NCBI GenBank assembly: GCA_008360975.2
Contig: CM039189.1
Coordinates: 10,482,056-10,546,055, forward strand
Direction of reading: 5' to 3'
Origin: Lichenostomus cassidix
Taxonomy: Eukaryota > Chordata > Aves > Passeriformes > Meliphagidae
Length of the DNA: 64,000 bases
Below, one piece after another: positions 51,144 to 61,904 of the stretch. The notes under the pieces were generated by a model. The model was given only the letters and a program-made list of their open reading frames with translations. It did not search any database and was not told where the DNA came from. The position numbers were made by a program, and so were the translations under genes. Each line of letters opens with the position of its first letter. Within the stretch, counting starts at the first letter, position 1.

Positions 51144-52102
51144 TGTACTGGGTTTGCATGGCAAGGTTTGGGTAGTGGGGAGGCTACAGGAGTCACTTCT
51201 GCAGGAAGCTCCTGGATGCTTCCTCCATGTCCAACAGAGATGAGATGGAGCCAAGGCTGAGCTCATCAGAAGCAGCAGGATCACCTCTGGGATAACAGAT
51301 TTAAGAAGGAAGAAAAACCCCAGCAGCTGTATCTGGAGAGAGAAATGAGAGTATGTGAGAGAGATTGCTGTGCAGACCCCAAGGTCAGTGGAGAAGGAGG
51401 TGCTTGTGGTGCCAGAGCAGAGATTTCCCTGCAGCCCATGGTGCAGCCCCTGGTGAGGCAGCCGTGCCTCTGCACCCCATGCAGGTCCACAATGGAGCAC
51501 AGATCCACCTGCAGCTCATGGATGACCCCATGCCAGAGCAGGGGGATGTCTGAAGGAGGCTGTGACCCTGTGGGAAACCTGCGCTGGACAAGGCTCTGGG
51601 CAGGACCTGTGGAGTTGTGAAGAGAGGAGTCCACACTGGAGCAGCTTTGCTGGCAGGATGTGCAAGCCCATGGGAAAGCCACACTAGAGCAGGGAAGAGT
51701 GTGTGGAGTCCTTTCTCTGTAGAGGAAGGAGCAGCAGAGACAACATGTGATGAATTGACCACAGCCCCCATTACCTGTCCCCCTGTACCACTGCAGGGGA
51801 GGAGGAAGAGGAAATCAGGAGTTAGGTTAAGCCTGGGAAGCAGGAATGGGTGGAGCAAAATTGCTTTAAGATTTAGCTGTATTTTTGGTTATCCTACTCT
51901 GATTTAATTGTTAGCAAATTAAGCTAATTTCCCCAAGTCAAGCCTGTTTTTCTGAGATGGTAACTGGTGAGTGATCTCTCCCTCCCCTTACATCAAAAGA
52001 TGAGCCTTTTTTTTTATTTTATCTCTCCCATCCAGCTGAGGAGGGGAGTGATGGAGCAAGTTTTTTGGGCACCTGGTGTACAGCCAGGGTCAACCCATCC
52101 CA
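51144..52102 (+). mobile_element. Solo LTR of an avian ERVL-type endogenous retrovirus
   Basis: It opens with TGTACTGGGTTTGCATGGCA and closes near GCCAGGGTCAACCCATCC, matching over its length the common bird LTR. Intermediate landmarks are CTCTGGGATAACAGATTTAA near 51285, CAGCCCATGGTGCAGCCCCT near 51433, GAGACAACATGTGATGAATT near 51737, CCTACTCTGATTTAATTG near 51893 and GGTGAGTGATCTCTCC near 51966. No internal retroviral genes flank it, so it is a solo LTR left by recombination. Clear target-site duplications are not visible. LTRs carry promoter and polyadenylation elements, so it could influence nearby transcription. The exact family name was not checked. Confidence 0.85.
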
Positions 52103-52259
52103 TCCCATTCCTCTCTCTATGAGGCTCCAGACTGCTGTGTGTTAATGCTGGGTCTTTTCCTGTTGCATCCAGCCCATGGATGTAATGTTCCCAGAGAGAT
52201 TTGGATGCATCTCAGGCTGTACTGAGTGCCCACTGGTGATGCTGATATAAATGGTGCTA

Positions 52260-52440
52260 CCTCATTCTCTGTTTAATGAAACTTTAAAATGCAAGTGCCG
52301 GTCCTGTCTCCGGTGGTAACGTCACTAAAATTGTTCCCAATTTTGAAGTTTCATTTTTATGGTTACTATCTGAGTCTATGACTCATCAACCAATTTCTAG
52401 CCCACACCAAATTCTTCACAGAGTTTTCATTCATTCTTTA
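52260..52440. promoter_or_regulatory. Motif block with CRE-like and AP-1-like sites
   Basis: The non-repetitive sequence contains AACGTCAC (52318-52325, CRE half-site), TGACTCA (52379-52385, a perfect AP-1 core), and a CpG-retaining segment (GTGCCGG, CTCCGGTGG). No open frame covers it. These short motifs are common, so this is a suggestion only. Confidence 0.25.
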
Positions 52441-52449
52441 AGAAAACTC

Positions 52450-53435
52450 AGAGCACTACAAGAATGACTCTGAGAGGACTGGTCACAGAGGGGTTGGAGG
52501 AGCAGGCTGCATAATGAGGGCAATCAGTTCAAAAAGAGGAGAAAATTCGTTGTAAGACATAGGGATGGATGGGGGTGGAGGCAGTGCAGTCCCACCTCCG
52601 GGTGTCCCTGTGGGTTGAAAGAAGCATGCAGTTGGTTCCTGGGCAGCAACTGATTGCAAAGCTGCTTGAAGGGCTCGAGGTGCATCCCACATCACCTTCC
52701 TCATTACCGCAGTCAAGTGCACTCGGCTGGAGAGCTTTGTGATTCATCCCTGGTGATGCTGTGTGCCAGGAGGAGCTGGGTGAAAAGCAGACTCCCCAGC
52801 CTCAAGAAACTTCATACCACTCTCACACCAGCTCTCTCACATCTTAGTCCTTTCCCAAAACGTGAAAGAGCTCGGGAGGAGAGCAAAACATCTGCTTCCT
52901 GGTGAGGGAGAGATGTGCGGCCGCTCAGCAGGTTATCTGAGAACAGAGGTTATTGAAATTCTTATTTTCCAGGGACTGCACTTAAAAAGGCTGTTGGTTA
53001 TGTGAGCTGCTGGACTTTGAAAATAAGATACAGAGTTAGCTTTCCGTCCCCACTGACACCCAATTCCCTTTGGATTTTGGGGGAAAATGTCTCCATGTGC
53101 AAAAGCAAAGGCGGAGTGAGAACATTCCCACTCCTGCCACATGGGAAGGACTGAAACACAGCAGACTGTGTGCAGGCAAGAGGTGAGCCTTGCAGGCAGG
53201 CTGCCTCACCTCCAAGCTCCCAGCTGTGTTGTGGAGCCCTGGGCAGAGGCTGTCGGCTGGGTAGGGGAGTAACAAGGAGAAGCAGGGAAGAAGAAGATGG
53301 AGGGATAAAACCAAATTTGAAACTCTCCTGCCAGACAGCTGCAGACAGGAGGGCAACAGCTTCTGGCCCTGTCTTCTCAACCCTTTTTTGTAATGGGATG
53401 CACACTGGGCTCTCCCAGGGCCCAGATAACCCCTG
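52450..53435. other. No gene recognised
   Basis: Several overlapping open frames (52998-53405 minus, 53036-53380 minus, 53170-53442 plus) share the same DNA in different frames and resemble no known protein. No repeat is recognised. Confidence 0.5.
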
Positions 53436-53439
53436 TGAA

Positions 53440-53700
53440 TAAGGGAAGATTATTTTCCAAGATTGTCTTCATAGATTTCTTTTAAAATTCTCAGGTGCAC
53501 TGTGTCTGGACCTGCAGATTTATAATATGTAGGTTGAGTTTTGTCAGATATTCTCTTGCCATCTCTGTGTTTATCCTTTGCTCTTGGCCTCTCCAGCTGC
53601 TCTCTCATAAATTCTCTGCTTCCTGCAGAAGAATCCCCAATTTCTTCATTATCATTACTGAAGGTAGGTGAGCACAGTTCTCTCCACCCCAAACCACTCT
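53440..53700 (-). mobile_element. CR1-type LINE reverse-transcriptase scrap (antisense)
   Basis: The minus frame ending at 53450 contains SAGPDTVHLRILKE, close to the conserved box at the start of the CR1 ORF2 reverse-transcriptase domain, where a G-P-D-x-[IV]-H-x-R-[IV]-L-K-E motif is characteristic. Upstream residues (KTQPTYYK) are also in the right place. The frame is short and not functional. Confidence 0.7.
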
Positions 53701-53982
53701 GGAGTCAGCCCAACTCAGCCTTCAGTTGCTGAAGGACTTGGATTTATTCCCTAATTTCTCTGTCCTTCTGTTCTTGTTTTTGAATAAAAACATTAATATA
53801 CAAACACCACAGTGTGACTAGAGTGAAGCTGTCCACATGGAGGATGTTTAAAATACACAGTTCAAGCATATGCTGTTACAGGTATCCAGGTTTTGGCACT
53901 TGCTCACCTTTACATGGACCTGGAGTGTACATACATTTGGTAGATTGAACGAGTAGGTCACAGCTCTGCTCATGTATATGGG

Positions 53983-54020
53983 CTTATTTCTTGTTTCCTA
54001 ACTTATTTCTTGTTTCCTAA
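53983..54020. repeat. Perfect 19-bp tandem duplication
   Basis: CTTATTTCTTGTTTCCTAA is repeated twice with no mismatch. A perfect copy suggests a recent slippage event within otherwise unremarkable sequence. Confidence 0.95.
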
Positions 54021-54024
54021 CTAT

Positions 54025-55400
54025 CTTCTGTAATTTTGTTGCTGTTTTATATGCTTTCCTAGCTATGCATTTCTTGTCTGCCTTATTATACCTGTGGATT
54101 ATCTTTGACCTGTTCCTTTCACCACCTGGCCACTTACACTGCAATTCTCCTTGCACAACTGCACACTGCAATTTTCCCTGCTCTTGGCTGTCGTTGCCCA
54201 TGTGTGGCAGAACCATCCATCAGCCACTTACAACTATTTAGAGACAGGACAAAGGCCCTGGCACCAACCCACTGGCTCTGTCTGGTGAGTGGACTGATGG
54301 AAGTGCAGCAGCATCTCTAGGGATGACCTGGAAACCAGGTAAGTCATTGTCGAGCACTCATGCTGCCCCTGTGCCTTTGGGAGGTGTGAGGCTCATCTCC
54401 ATTTGCTAGCACTGATCAGCAGAGTGATGGTGAAAACTCTGGATGGCCTCAATCTGCTACAGACCAGAGGGACTGCAGGACACAAGGAAAGGATGTTCAG
54501 CCTGGAGCTTCATGCTGGTAGCCATTTCCTTTTGATCACCATGGGCGGGATTATGCAAGATGCTGAGCATCAGAACGTGAATGCAGCAGGGCATATGACA
54601 CATCCACACATCCAATCTATGTGTGTCAGGACTCCAGAGCTGTTTAACACACTTGCCTGTTGTGTTTTGCTTGGTGCTTAGCACCTCCCGAGGCTGAGCA
54701 TTTCAAGAGAATCCCCATGTGTGACATGCTTCCTTATGGCACTTGGTAGCCCAAATTTAGATGCTAACAGCAGTTTATATTAGTGTGGTTACAGAGACTG
54801 AAGGGAAAAGACCAGTCTGGATATCCCACACTCCCACAGAACCAGAGAAGGGCTCTTCCCCCAGCACCCTTGGCTGCCCCTCTTGGATTTAAGCAATTGC
54901 AGGCTTTTCTAAGGAAGGAATAGTCTGCAGCCTATTTTAATCCTTTCTGTTGCAGTGGAGTTGGCGGGACAAGACTCCAAAAAAACTCCTCCCTCTGCTC
55001 CAGACCCTGGGTAGGTTTGTATTTAGCCATGCTCAAGTGTTCCTAGTGCAGGCTGACATCCTGGCTAGCACAGGTTTTGGAGGTCCAGGAGCTTGCTACA
55101 GAGCCCACTGCCCTCCTTTTGCAGGGAAATGTAGTGCATGGCCCACCTGTCCAGCAGGGACAGAGCCCTCAGAGGCTCTGGTGATGATAACTCCCAACCA
55201 AAAACCTGCCTGGCTGGCACAAGGCAAGCCCAGGAATGGCTCACTGGGGCTCCTAGCCCGTGCCTTGGGCAGGCAGCAAAGGACAGGCAGGACCCCAGGG
55301 CAGGGGAAAGGCTCTCCATCACCACAGGTTTAGCCTTTCCAGTGCTCACTTCCCTGCCTGCCCAACGCCAGGCAATTTCAGACTGCAGCACTTCTCTCCT
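54025..55400. other. No gene recognised
   Basis: Moderately GC-rich sequence with short overlapping open frames on both strands. I see neither an exon nor a nameable repeat. Confidence 0.5.
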
Positions 55401-55404
55401 GAGG

Positions 55405-55905
55405 AAATACTGGCCATAGATTTAGGAATAGATATTGCCAAATAGTATATTGTTTTCATAAATCTCTGTAGATCCGCTTTATATCCTAGAGGCTAGACAT
55501 TCTAATTATTGCTTCTATTTTATCTAAATTGGCAACAAAGCCATCATAGCTCAGCTCAGAGACAGTGCAGGTAATTCTGCTAGACCAAATTTTGACCTTT
55601 TAAAGTTCATTCTGAAGTGTCTTCTTTGCTCTCTCTGGTTCTTGCCTGGCTCTTCGGTTCTGCTTTTTTAGAACCATCGCCCAATTTAAAATAGCAATCA
55701 CCATAGCTTCAATACATTGTACCTTAAAGATGTAGGCAATTACTGTGTGAAATATCTCAGAAGCAGGACTAATATCAAAGGGCATTCTCATACCCTTACA
55801 ACATCCAAATAGCATATTAAAGATCTTGTTGAAGTTAGATTTAAGCTTGTCTCTTCACAGTTTATTTGCTGAAGCAAATGCCCTTCATTTCACAGTGATT
55901 TTTTC
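55405..55905 (-). mobile_element. Decayed Ty3/Gypsy-like reverse-transcriptase relic
   Basis: On minus, a 71-codon open frame (55815 down to 55600) contains FG, then RMPF at residues 10-13, then an ASEIF stretch, the spacing typical of Ty3/Gypsy reverse transcriptase just before the catalytic strand. Where the catalytic Y/F-x-D-D box should fall the sequence reads AMVIAILNWAM, so the aspartates are lost. Downstream, after a stop and a frame change, KIEAIIRM and a later LNLWPV stretch sit where the family has its post-catalytic segment. Upstream residues also fit, but with in-frame stops. It is therefore a dead, ancient pseudo-element. A retroviral or other LTR-element origin is the main alternative. 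Confidence 0.55.
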
Positions 55906-55909
55906 CCCT

Positions 55910-57535
55910 TTTGCTGGGAACCTGCCTGTCATACAGTGGTTTCACAGAGCAGTCGTCATGTGTTGCAGCTGCATTTAAATAATGTAAACCAAAGCATCTC
56001 CCTCCTTAAGCTGCCTCGGCAGTGACAGATACAGAATTAGCTCCATCTGAAATTTTTTCTTCTTTCAACAGCTCCCAGATTTTCTATATGATGTTGCATT
56101 TTTGCTTTACCCTTTAAAAGTGGATTTTTTTTTTTTGGTTTGGAGAGATCATTGAAGTAACTGATCTTTGGAGTTTAATGTGGTATTCCCTTTCCAGACA
56201 ACCTCAGTCCAACCAGATATCTGAGAATCCTCCCGGGCTAAGCCTATTATAGCAAATGTTTCTCCTTCTTTGCAGATGATTTTTTTTTTTAATGTAAATG
56301 ACATTCTGTGCACCAGCTTTTAAACTAAAGTGGGACTCGACTGTCACAAAGAGTGTGGAGTGGCACAGGGTGAATATCTCCCTATATGTCATCCTGTGGC
56401 ATTTGCAATAAAAATATTTCTAAGTTCAGAATTAGGAGAGGTTCTCAAGTGGTGCCTCTAGATAGAATTGGTGGAAATGCATTATCTGGTGCTCGTTTAA
56501 AGGCAAACAGTGTTGTGTGTTATTGTTCTTTTTTATATTCTAAATGCAAAGCAGTCTTTGTTATAGGCTCCTGATTAATTCCTATTACTGTAGCACCATG
56601 TATTGCTTTCATACAGTGATTTCCAGAGTGGCTTGTGCCTTTCCCCTGTCCCGAGGGAGGTGCCTGCTGCCTCCCCTCCAGGAGGCTCTCAGCCCATCAC
56701 CCCACACCCACCACCCACTGCCCTCACCTTAGTGGGGTGCTCAGCACAGCACTGCCCAGGGCTCCAGCTTCAAGGATACTTCCATAAACACATCTATTCC
56801 CCAGTTCCAGCCAATTTATTTTATCTTGTAGGGGAGGGAAATAAGTAAATATCCCACAAAGCTTCAGAGAAGGGCATTAAAACCTGATGCAACTGCCTTC
56901 TCAGAAGCTGGAAGGCAAATAATGCCAAATATGTGATATTTTGGGTGGATGGAGGCAAGGGTTTTAATGCTTGGCAACATTGCCAGCTTCTGGTGGCTGC
57001 ACACCCGTTTGTCATTCTTTTCCCTCTAAAGTCTGACCACTCACTTGAACATATTTGCCCCTGTGCAAGGGTTTGCTCTGCTGACATTCACTGCACGTGC
57101 AATCTTGTCTCTACCCTCCCTGCCAGAAGGCACCCTGGCACAACTCCGCCACTACCAGAGAGAATTATTTTCTGCTTCATTTATGGCATATTTGACTAAA
57201 CATGATATGATTTTTGCCTTGTGTTTCCAACAAAACTTAGCAAACAGGGACTCCCGCCTGTCAGAAAATGTCTTATTTCTCCTTTCTTTTCTTCACTTTT
57301 AGCCTTTTGTTTTGGAAACGATGCAGCATAAATAGCTGCTTATTCTGCAGAGAGGGATTTAGAGCCCTGCTGGTGCCTGCCAGCCTTTTCATCCCCCCAT
57401 CTTTAAGCAAGAGCTGTGTACAGCCCAGCAGCCGACCTGCTGCCCAGGCTGAATTTCACCCCAAAAGCCTCTGGCTGAGGTTCAGGTTATGGCACTTTCT
57501 CACAGTCTTCTGTAACTCATTTACTTAATGATCCT
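55910..57535. other. No gene recognised
   Basis: AT-rich left part, then mixed composition. No element could be traced beyond the Gypsy-like relic, and I did not find LTRs around it. The open frames are short. Confidence 0.5.
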
Positions 57536-57540
57536 CTCCA

Positions 57541-57680
57541 TACAAGTCTGTCTATTATTAATGAGTCACTAAGTTTTCAACAATCCTATGTTTGAGCTTT
57601 AAGGTTTAAGCCATCACATGTGCATCCACTAATCTGCATTGCAATTAATTATGAATAAAAATGAGCTTTTCTTCTAAACA
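57541..57680. promoter_or_regulatory. Candidate conserved element with homeodomain-type motifs
   Basis: A compact run of TATTATTAATGAGTCAC, CATCACATGTGC (E-box CACATGTG), TGCATTGCAATTAATTATG and AATAAAAATGAGC. Several ATTA/TAAT cores, an E-box and an octamer-like TGCAAT fall within 140 bases without an open frame. The composition is typical of developmental enhancers. Conservation was not tested. Confidence 0.28.
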
Positions 57681-57684
57681 ACGT

Positions 57685-60360
57685 CAGAGCCTCCCATGTG
57701 CCCTGTGATCAGCACCAAGGCTCCATCCTGGTGTAAAAGGGCTCCATGGCTGCAATGGTGGCAGCTGCCTTTGCTGTCTTCTCCAGGATTCTGCTAATTG
57801 CCCCTCTCAGGCACCCCTGCTCAGGGCTTTGGCAGTCCAGTGCTACTCCCTGTGGCTCCCCTGCACAGTGTCCCACTGGTATTTCAGTCACATACCCTCC
57901 CCCCAGACCTCTGCAATGCCAGCCAAATCACAATTGACTTCATGCATGAGAACTTCTCATTCCTCCTGCCTATTCCCTTGGTTTCCAGCCTCAATGCAGA
58001 GACAGCTATGACATATTTTGCTTATTCCCTCTCTAATTCTCCCTGTAAGTTTCCAAATCTAATCACAGACACATTTTCTTGCTTGTGCAGACTCAGAAAT
58101 CCACATGCAGAGGTGGGGGAGATACCTCCTTCAGACCCCTTGAACCCTCTTCTTGCACAGGGCTGCCTGGTGCAGGAGCTCTCCAGGAGATGTCCCTGGC
58201 AAAGGAGATGAACTCATTCTCTGAAGGGATGAGACCTTGCCCCTGACAGAGCTCTAGCTGTTGCCCAAACAGAGAAAAATGGAAAAGCAACTTCATGAGA
58301 AACCTTATTTCTGTTTTGCTTAGCTCCAAAGAAATCTTTTCCTGAATTTGTTTCAGTTTTCAAAATCTGACACCTCTGCACACCCTCGCTCGTTTTTGTC
58401 ACGTTCTCTCCACCTGTGTGTTTATGGATTTTCCTTTACCCACTCTCATTTTCTTCTTTAGGAAAAAAACAACACGCCCCAAACCCCCTGTTTTTCTTAT
58501 TCTGCCGTTTCAGATTACCAGAATTAGTGCTTCCTTTTTTTTTAATCTCTCTTGTCACTTTTCCAAAGTTGAAGAAGTTTGGCCCTGTTCCAGCTAGAAA
58601 GGGAAAAGTCATAAGGCAGTCCCCACCCACTATCCTTCTGCTCCACTCCAGAGCAGGAACAACTAACGGGAAGAGATGGGAGAATAGGCAAGGGAAATAA
58701 CACACCAAACTTCCAAACTTTTTATTTCAACGGAATAGATGTATTTTTCTAATTAAAAAAAAAAAAAACAACCCAAAGGCACTAAGGAAGAAACATTGCT
58801 TTATACGCACAGCATTTTTTCCCCAAATGAGACACTTCTATCTTTCAGAGAGGAGAAGGATGCTTAGAGATGTGCTTGGGTAGGGACACACACAAAGTGT
58901 GCTGCCGTGGGCTCAAGGCTCAGCTTAGCACAGGGTGACACTGCTGTGTTTTCCCAGCTATCAGGATATATCTGGAGGACAGAGAGCAGAGCCACCAGCA
59001 AAAGCTCAGCATCCCTGATCACCTCTGCAGGGTGTACAACACTGCTGTCCTGAGCAGCTGCCCAGCCCTGATGAGCTGGACTCAACATACTGAGAAAGAA
59101 GGCAGAGAGGGGAACAAAATCAGTCCTGAGCCACCTCCTGCCCCTGTGGCATGCAGGCCATGAACATCTTGAGGCCAGCACAGGCAGTCTTGGTGTCCCT
59201 GGAGTGGATGAAGCAGCCCTGGGTACAGACGGGTTGGTGCAAAACAAGGCTACAGAGTCTCCCCAGAATCTGGATTTACCCATCTCACCTGCAGGAATTG
59301 GTTGAGAATTGGTAAAACTGTTGCCTTCTAGGTAGCTGATCCAACACCTCTGGCTCTCCTGCTAGCATCTTGTATTTCCATTCCAGGCTGAATTTTTCTA
59401 ACTGCTGCTTCAGCCTTCTGATCTTGTTGCTCCTCTGTGAGACAGAGACTGCTGAACTGTCAGGAACATTTCTGGCTGAGGTTGGAGCATCCCTCAATCT
59501 TCTCTCCAGCAAACTGAGCAGTTTGTGCCACTCCAGTCTTGTACCAGAGCATGTTTTCTGATGCCTGGATAGTACATATGGCTTTCCTTTCCTGAACTTT
59601 GGTGACCTTTTTAATTCTGGTTGCCCAAGTTGGATAACATCCACAGCAATAATTTCAACAGTAACACGAAGAGTCAAGGTTCTCCCCTGCTTTTGTTTGA
59701 TATTCTCCTGTTATATATTCAAGGAAGATGTTGGATACTTTCAGCATGCTGTTGAAATGAGAGCTCATGTGGAGTCAGTTACCTGCAATCATTCCTGAGC
59801 CTTCTTCTGTCACAGCTTTCCAAGCCCCATCCTGGAGAAAAGGGCTGCAGTCTTTTGTTCCCAGTTTCCTTCACTTGCATGCACCCATACCAAAATGCAT
59901 TTAGTTGGATTATGGCCATTTTACTAGGCAATTTAGAAGATACTGGAGCATCAACACAGACTGCTCATTATTAACATCCCTACCAGTCACTGCATTACCT
60001 GCAGACTTCACCAGCTCAGCTTTTTAATTCTCAGGTTGATCATTGGATAAAAATACACACACTGTTGCAACAGGAAGAGATTCCCCCAAGAGACCTCTGT
60101 AAGGACACCTCCATCCTCTGAAGTCTTCCCAGTAGCCACCACATGGTGAGATCTGTCTGAGACAGGTTTTGGTGCATCTAGTGTGCTCTGATAATTCCTT
60201 CTGTAGCATGGATTTTTGTATACCAAATGTCACGTAATAATAGGCAAAATGCTTCGAGGAATTTTGGTTTGCTATGATGGTACACTTGCCTTTATCAATC
60301 AGACCTATAAAGCTGCCCAAAAAAAGACCCCACAAAAAACCATGAACCAACCATTTGATG
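57685..60360. other. No gene confirmed; one open frame ends on a splice donor
   Basis: Most frames are shadows. The exception worth noting is a minus frame at 59285-59677 (130 codons), whose open run ends exactly at a consensus donor (TGCAG/GTGAGA at 59288). It has a coiled-coil-like stretch (KIRRLKQQLEKFSLEWKYK), but the upstream acceptor is weak and I recognise no family. Confidence 0.4.
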
Positions 60361-60364
60361 TGCA

Positions 60365-60710
60365 GGTCTCTGGGCTGTGCCTTTAAATTTTTCTAAATAC
60401 TGGGACTACACTGACATTTCTCTAGTCTGTTGGAATTTGACCATTTTTCTAGGATCTGTTAAACTGTAGTGTTGGCTTGAGCTAGTTCCTTCTAGACTCT
60501 TGAGCATCAGCTGTCTGGATGATCTGCAAATGCTGAATTCGAGGAGATCATGCCTCACATCCCCCATTGTTACAGATGGCAGGATTTATATTCCATCCAC
60601 AGTATCATCTGGAGATGAATATATCCTCCTGCTTCATTCCAAATACAGAACAGAAATATCTACTAAACATTTCTGCCTTTCTGCACCAGTCACCATCTGG
60701 CACGAGCAGG
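60365..60710 (-). mobile_element. L3/CR1-type LINE fragment (antisense)
   Basis: AATTTTTCTAAATACTGGGA, CATTTCTCTAGTCTGTTGG, CTAGGATCTGTTAAACTGTA, GCTAGTTCCTTCTAGACTCT and TAAACATTTCTGCCTTTCTG match, in order, the reverse complement of the LINE region between the reverse-transcriptase start and the preceding linker. It is old and without an open frame. The family label is from memory. Confidence 0.5.
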
Positions 60711-60714
60711 GAAG

Positions 60715-61780
60715 AAGCAGTGCTCAGAGCCAGGCTCCAGCCGGGAGGCTCGTGCCAAGCACACACCCCACACACCCCCGTGTGCTGGGGGGCCTCGGGT
60801 CACCCCACAGCCCTCGGCCAGGGCTCTGCCCGTGCCTTCCCTGCTGAACCTTGCTGCTGGCAGAGTGCTGGGGCAGACCCCCGGCCCTTGCCCTCTGTCT
60901 CAAGGCCACGCCGGCAGTCTGGCTCCAGTGAAATTCCCCATCTGACCCTGGGCTGAAGAGGCCATTACCATGTAAATCACCGAGCCTGGAAGGCAGAGAA
61001 TGTGGAGCAGCCTTGATGGAGAGGGATGAGATAAGGGGGCTTTTATTGAAATTCAGAAATGTTTTATGCTTTTCCCACCAGCCACTCAAACTGCAGCTGA
61101 AAGCCAAACTTGGGCTTGTAGGAGACTTGTTAGAGGAAAATTCTGCGAAACATGCAAACTGCTTTGGATGTGTGTCTTAGAGTGGAAGTCACATCCCGCT
61201 GCCTACTAGACTGACTAGAGTCTCCTCTACAAGTCACCCCCCTCCTCTAGTCCCAACGGTGGCCTGGAGTGGCACCCCCATGCTGTCACACCAGCTGGGC
61301 TTGATGGTGCTTTGCTGGCTCTCTCTGGTCCCTCCTGGCAGCATCAAGGGCGCAGAGCAGGCAGCTCCACAACCCCGTAAACCACACATTCAGGGAACAC
61401 CAGAATCCCAAAGCTGGTGTGAGATCGCAGGGAAAGGATTCCCAGCCTTTCCCTTGATCCTTTTTTTTTTTTTTTACATCAGTGTTCTTTATTTACTCCT
61501 TATTGCATATGGCAAAGCCAGGAGGAGAGAAGAAGAGAAAAAAGGCACAAGTCTGCAGGGGAGAAAAGAGAGGCGTTATTGTGAACGTGTGTTGTCCCTG
61601 GCTGGTGGCACAGTAATTCTGTGGGATGTGGGATTCCCTGCTCCAAGGGCTGCCTTGCTGCTATGTCACAGTCAGTGGAGGCTGCTGCAGGAAAGGCTGT
61701 GCTTGGGTTGGAGAAGGACTTCTGGCAGCAATCACCACACGGAGCGGCAGTGCTGGGCTAGCCTGGCTGCATCCCCCTGA
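60715..61780. other. No gene recognised
   Basis: GC-rich stretches with long shadow frames in several registers (60567-60956, 61259-61780), plus a poly-T run near 61460-61476. No splice-supported exon or repeat family is evident. Confidence 0.5.
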
Positions 61781-61785
61781 GCAGC

Positions 61786-61900
61786 AGCACGGACTCGTTA
61801 ATAATTAAGCAGGTGCGGAGACAGGCGTCCCGCGTGTAATGGCATCGCAGACATCTGACACTCCTAATGGCCTCCTCGCCCTGCCTCCCGCAGCACGGCT
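61786..61900. promoter_or_regulatory. CpG-retaining block, possible conserved element
   Basis: TTAATAATTAAGCAGGTGCG, ACAGGCGTCCCGCGTGTAAT and GGCATCGCAGACATCTG combine homeodomain-type TAAT cores, two E-boxes (CAGGTG, CATCTG) and five or six retained CpGs in a short span. CpG retention outside an island suggests constraint or hypomethylation. Inferred from composition only. Confidence 0.28.
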
Positions 61901-61904
61901 GCCA

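Noticed and set aside
51051..51907. Several 90-157 codon frames on both strands
   Set aside because: They lie within or across the ERVL-type LTR, which is non-coding. The apparent peptide repeats come from its internal GCAGCCC-type units.
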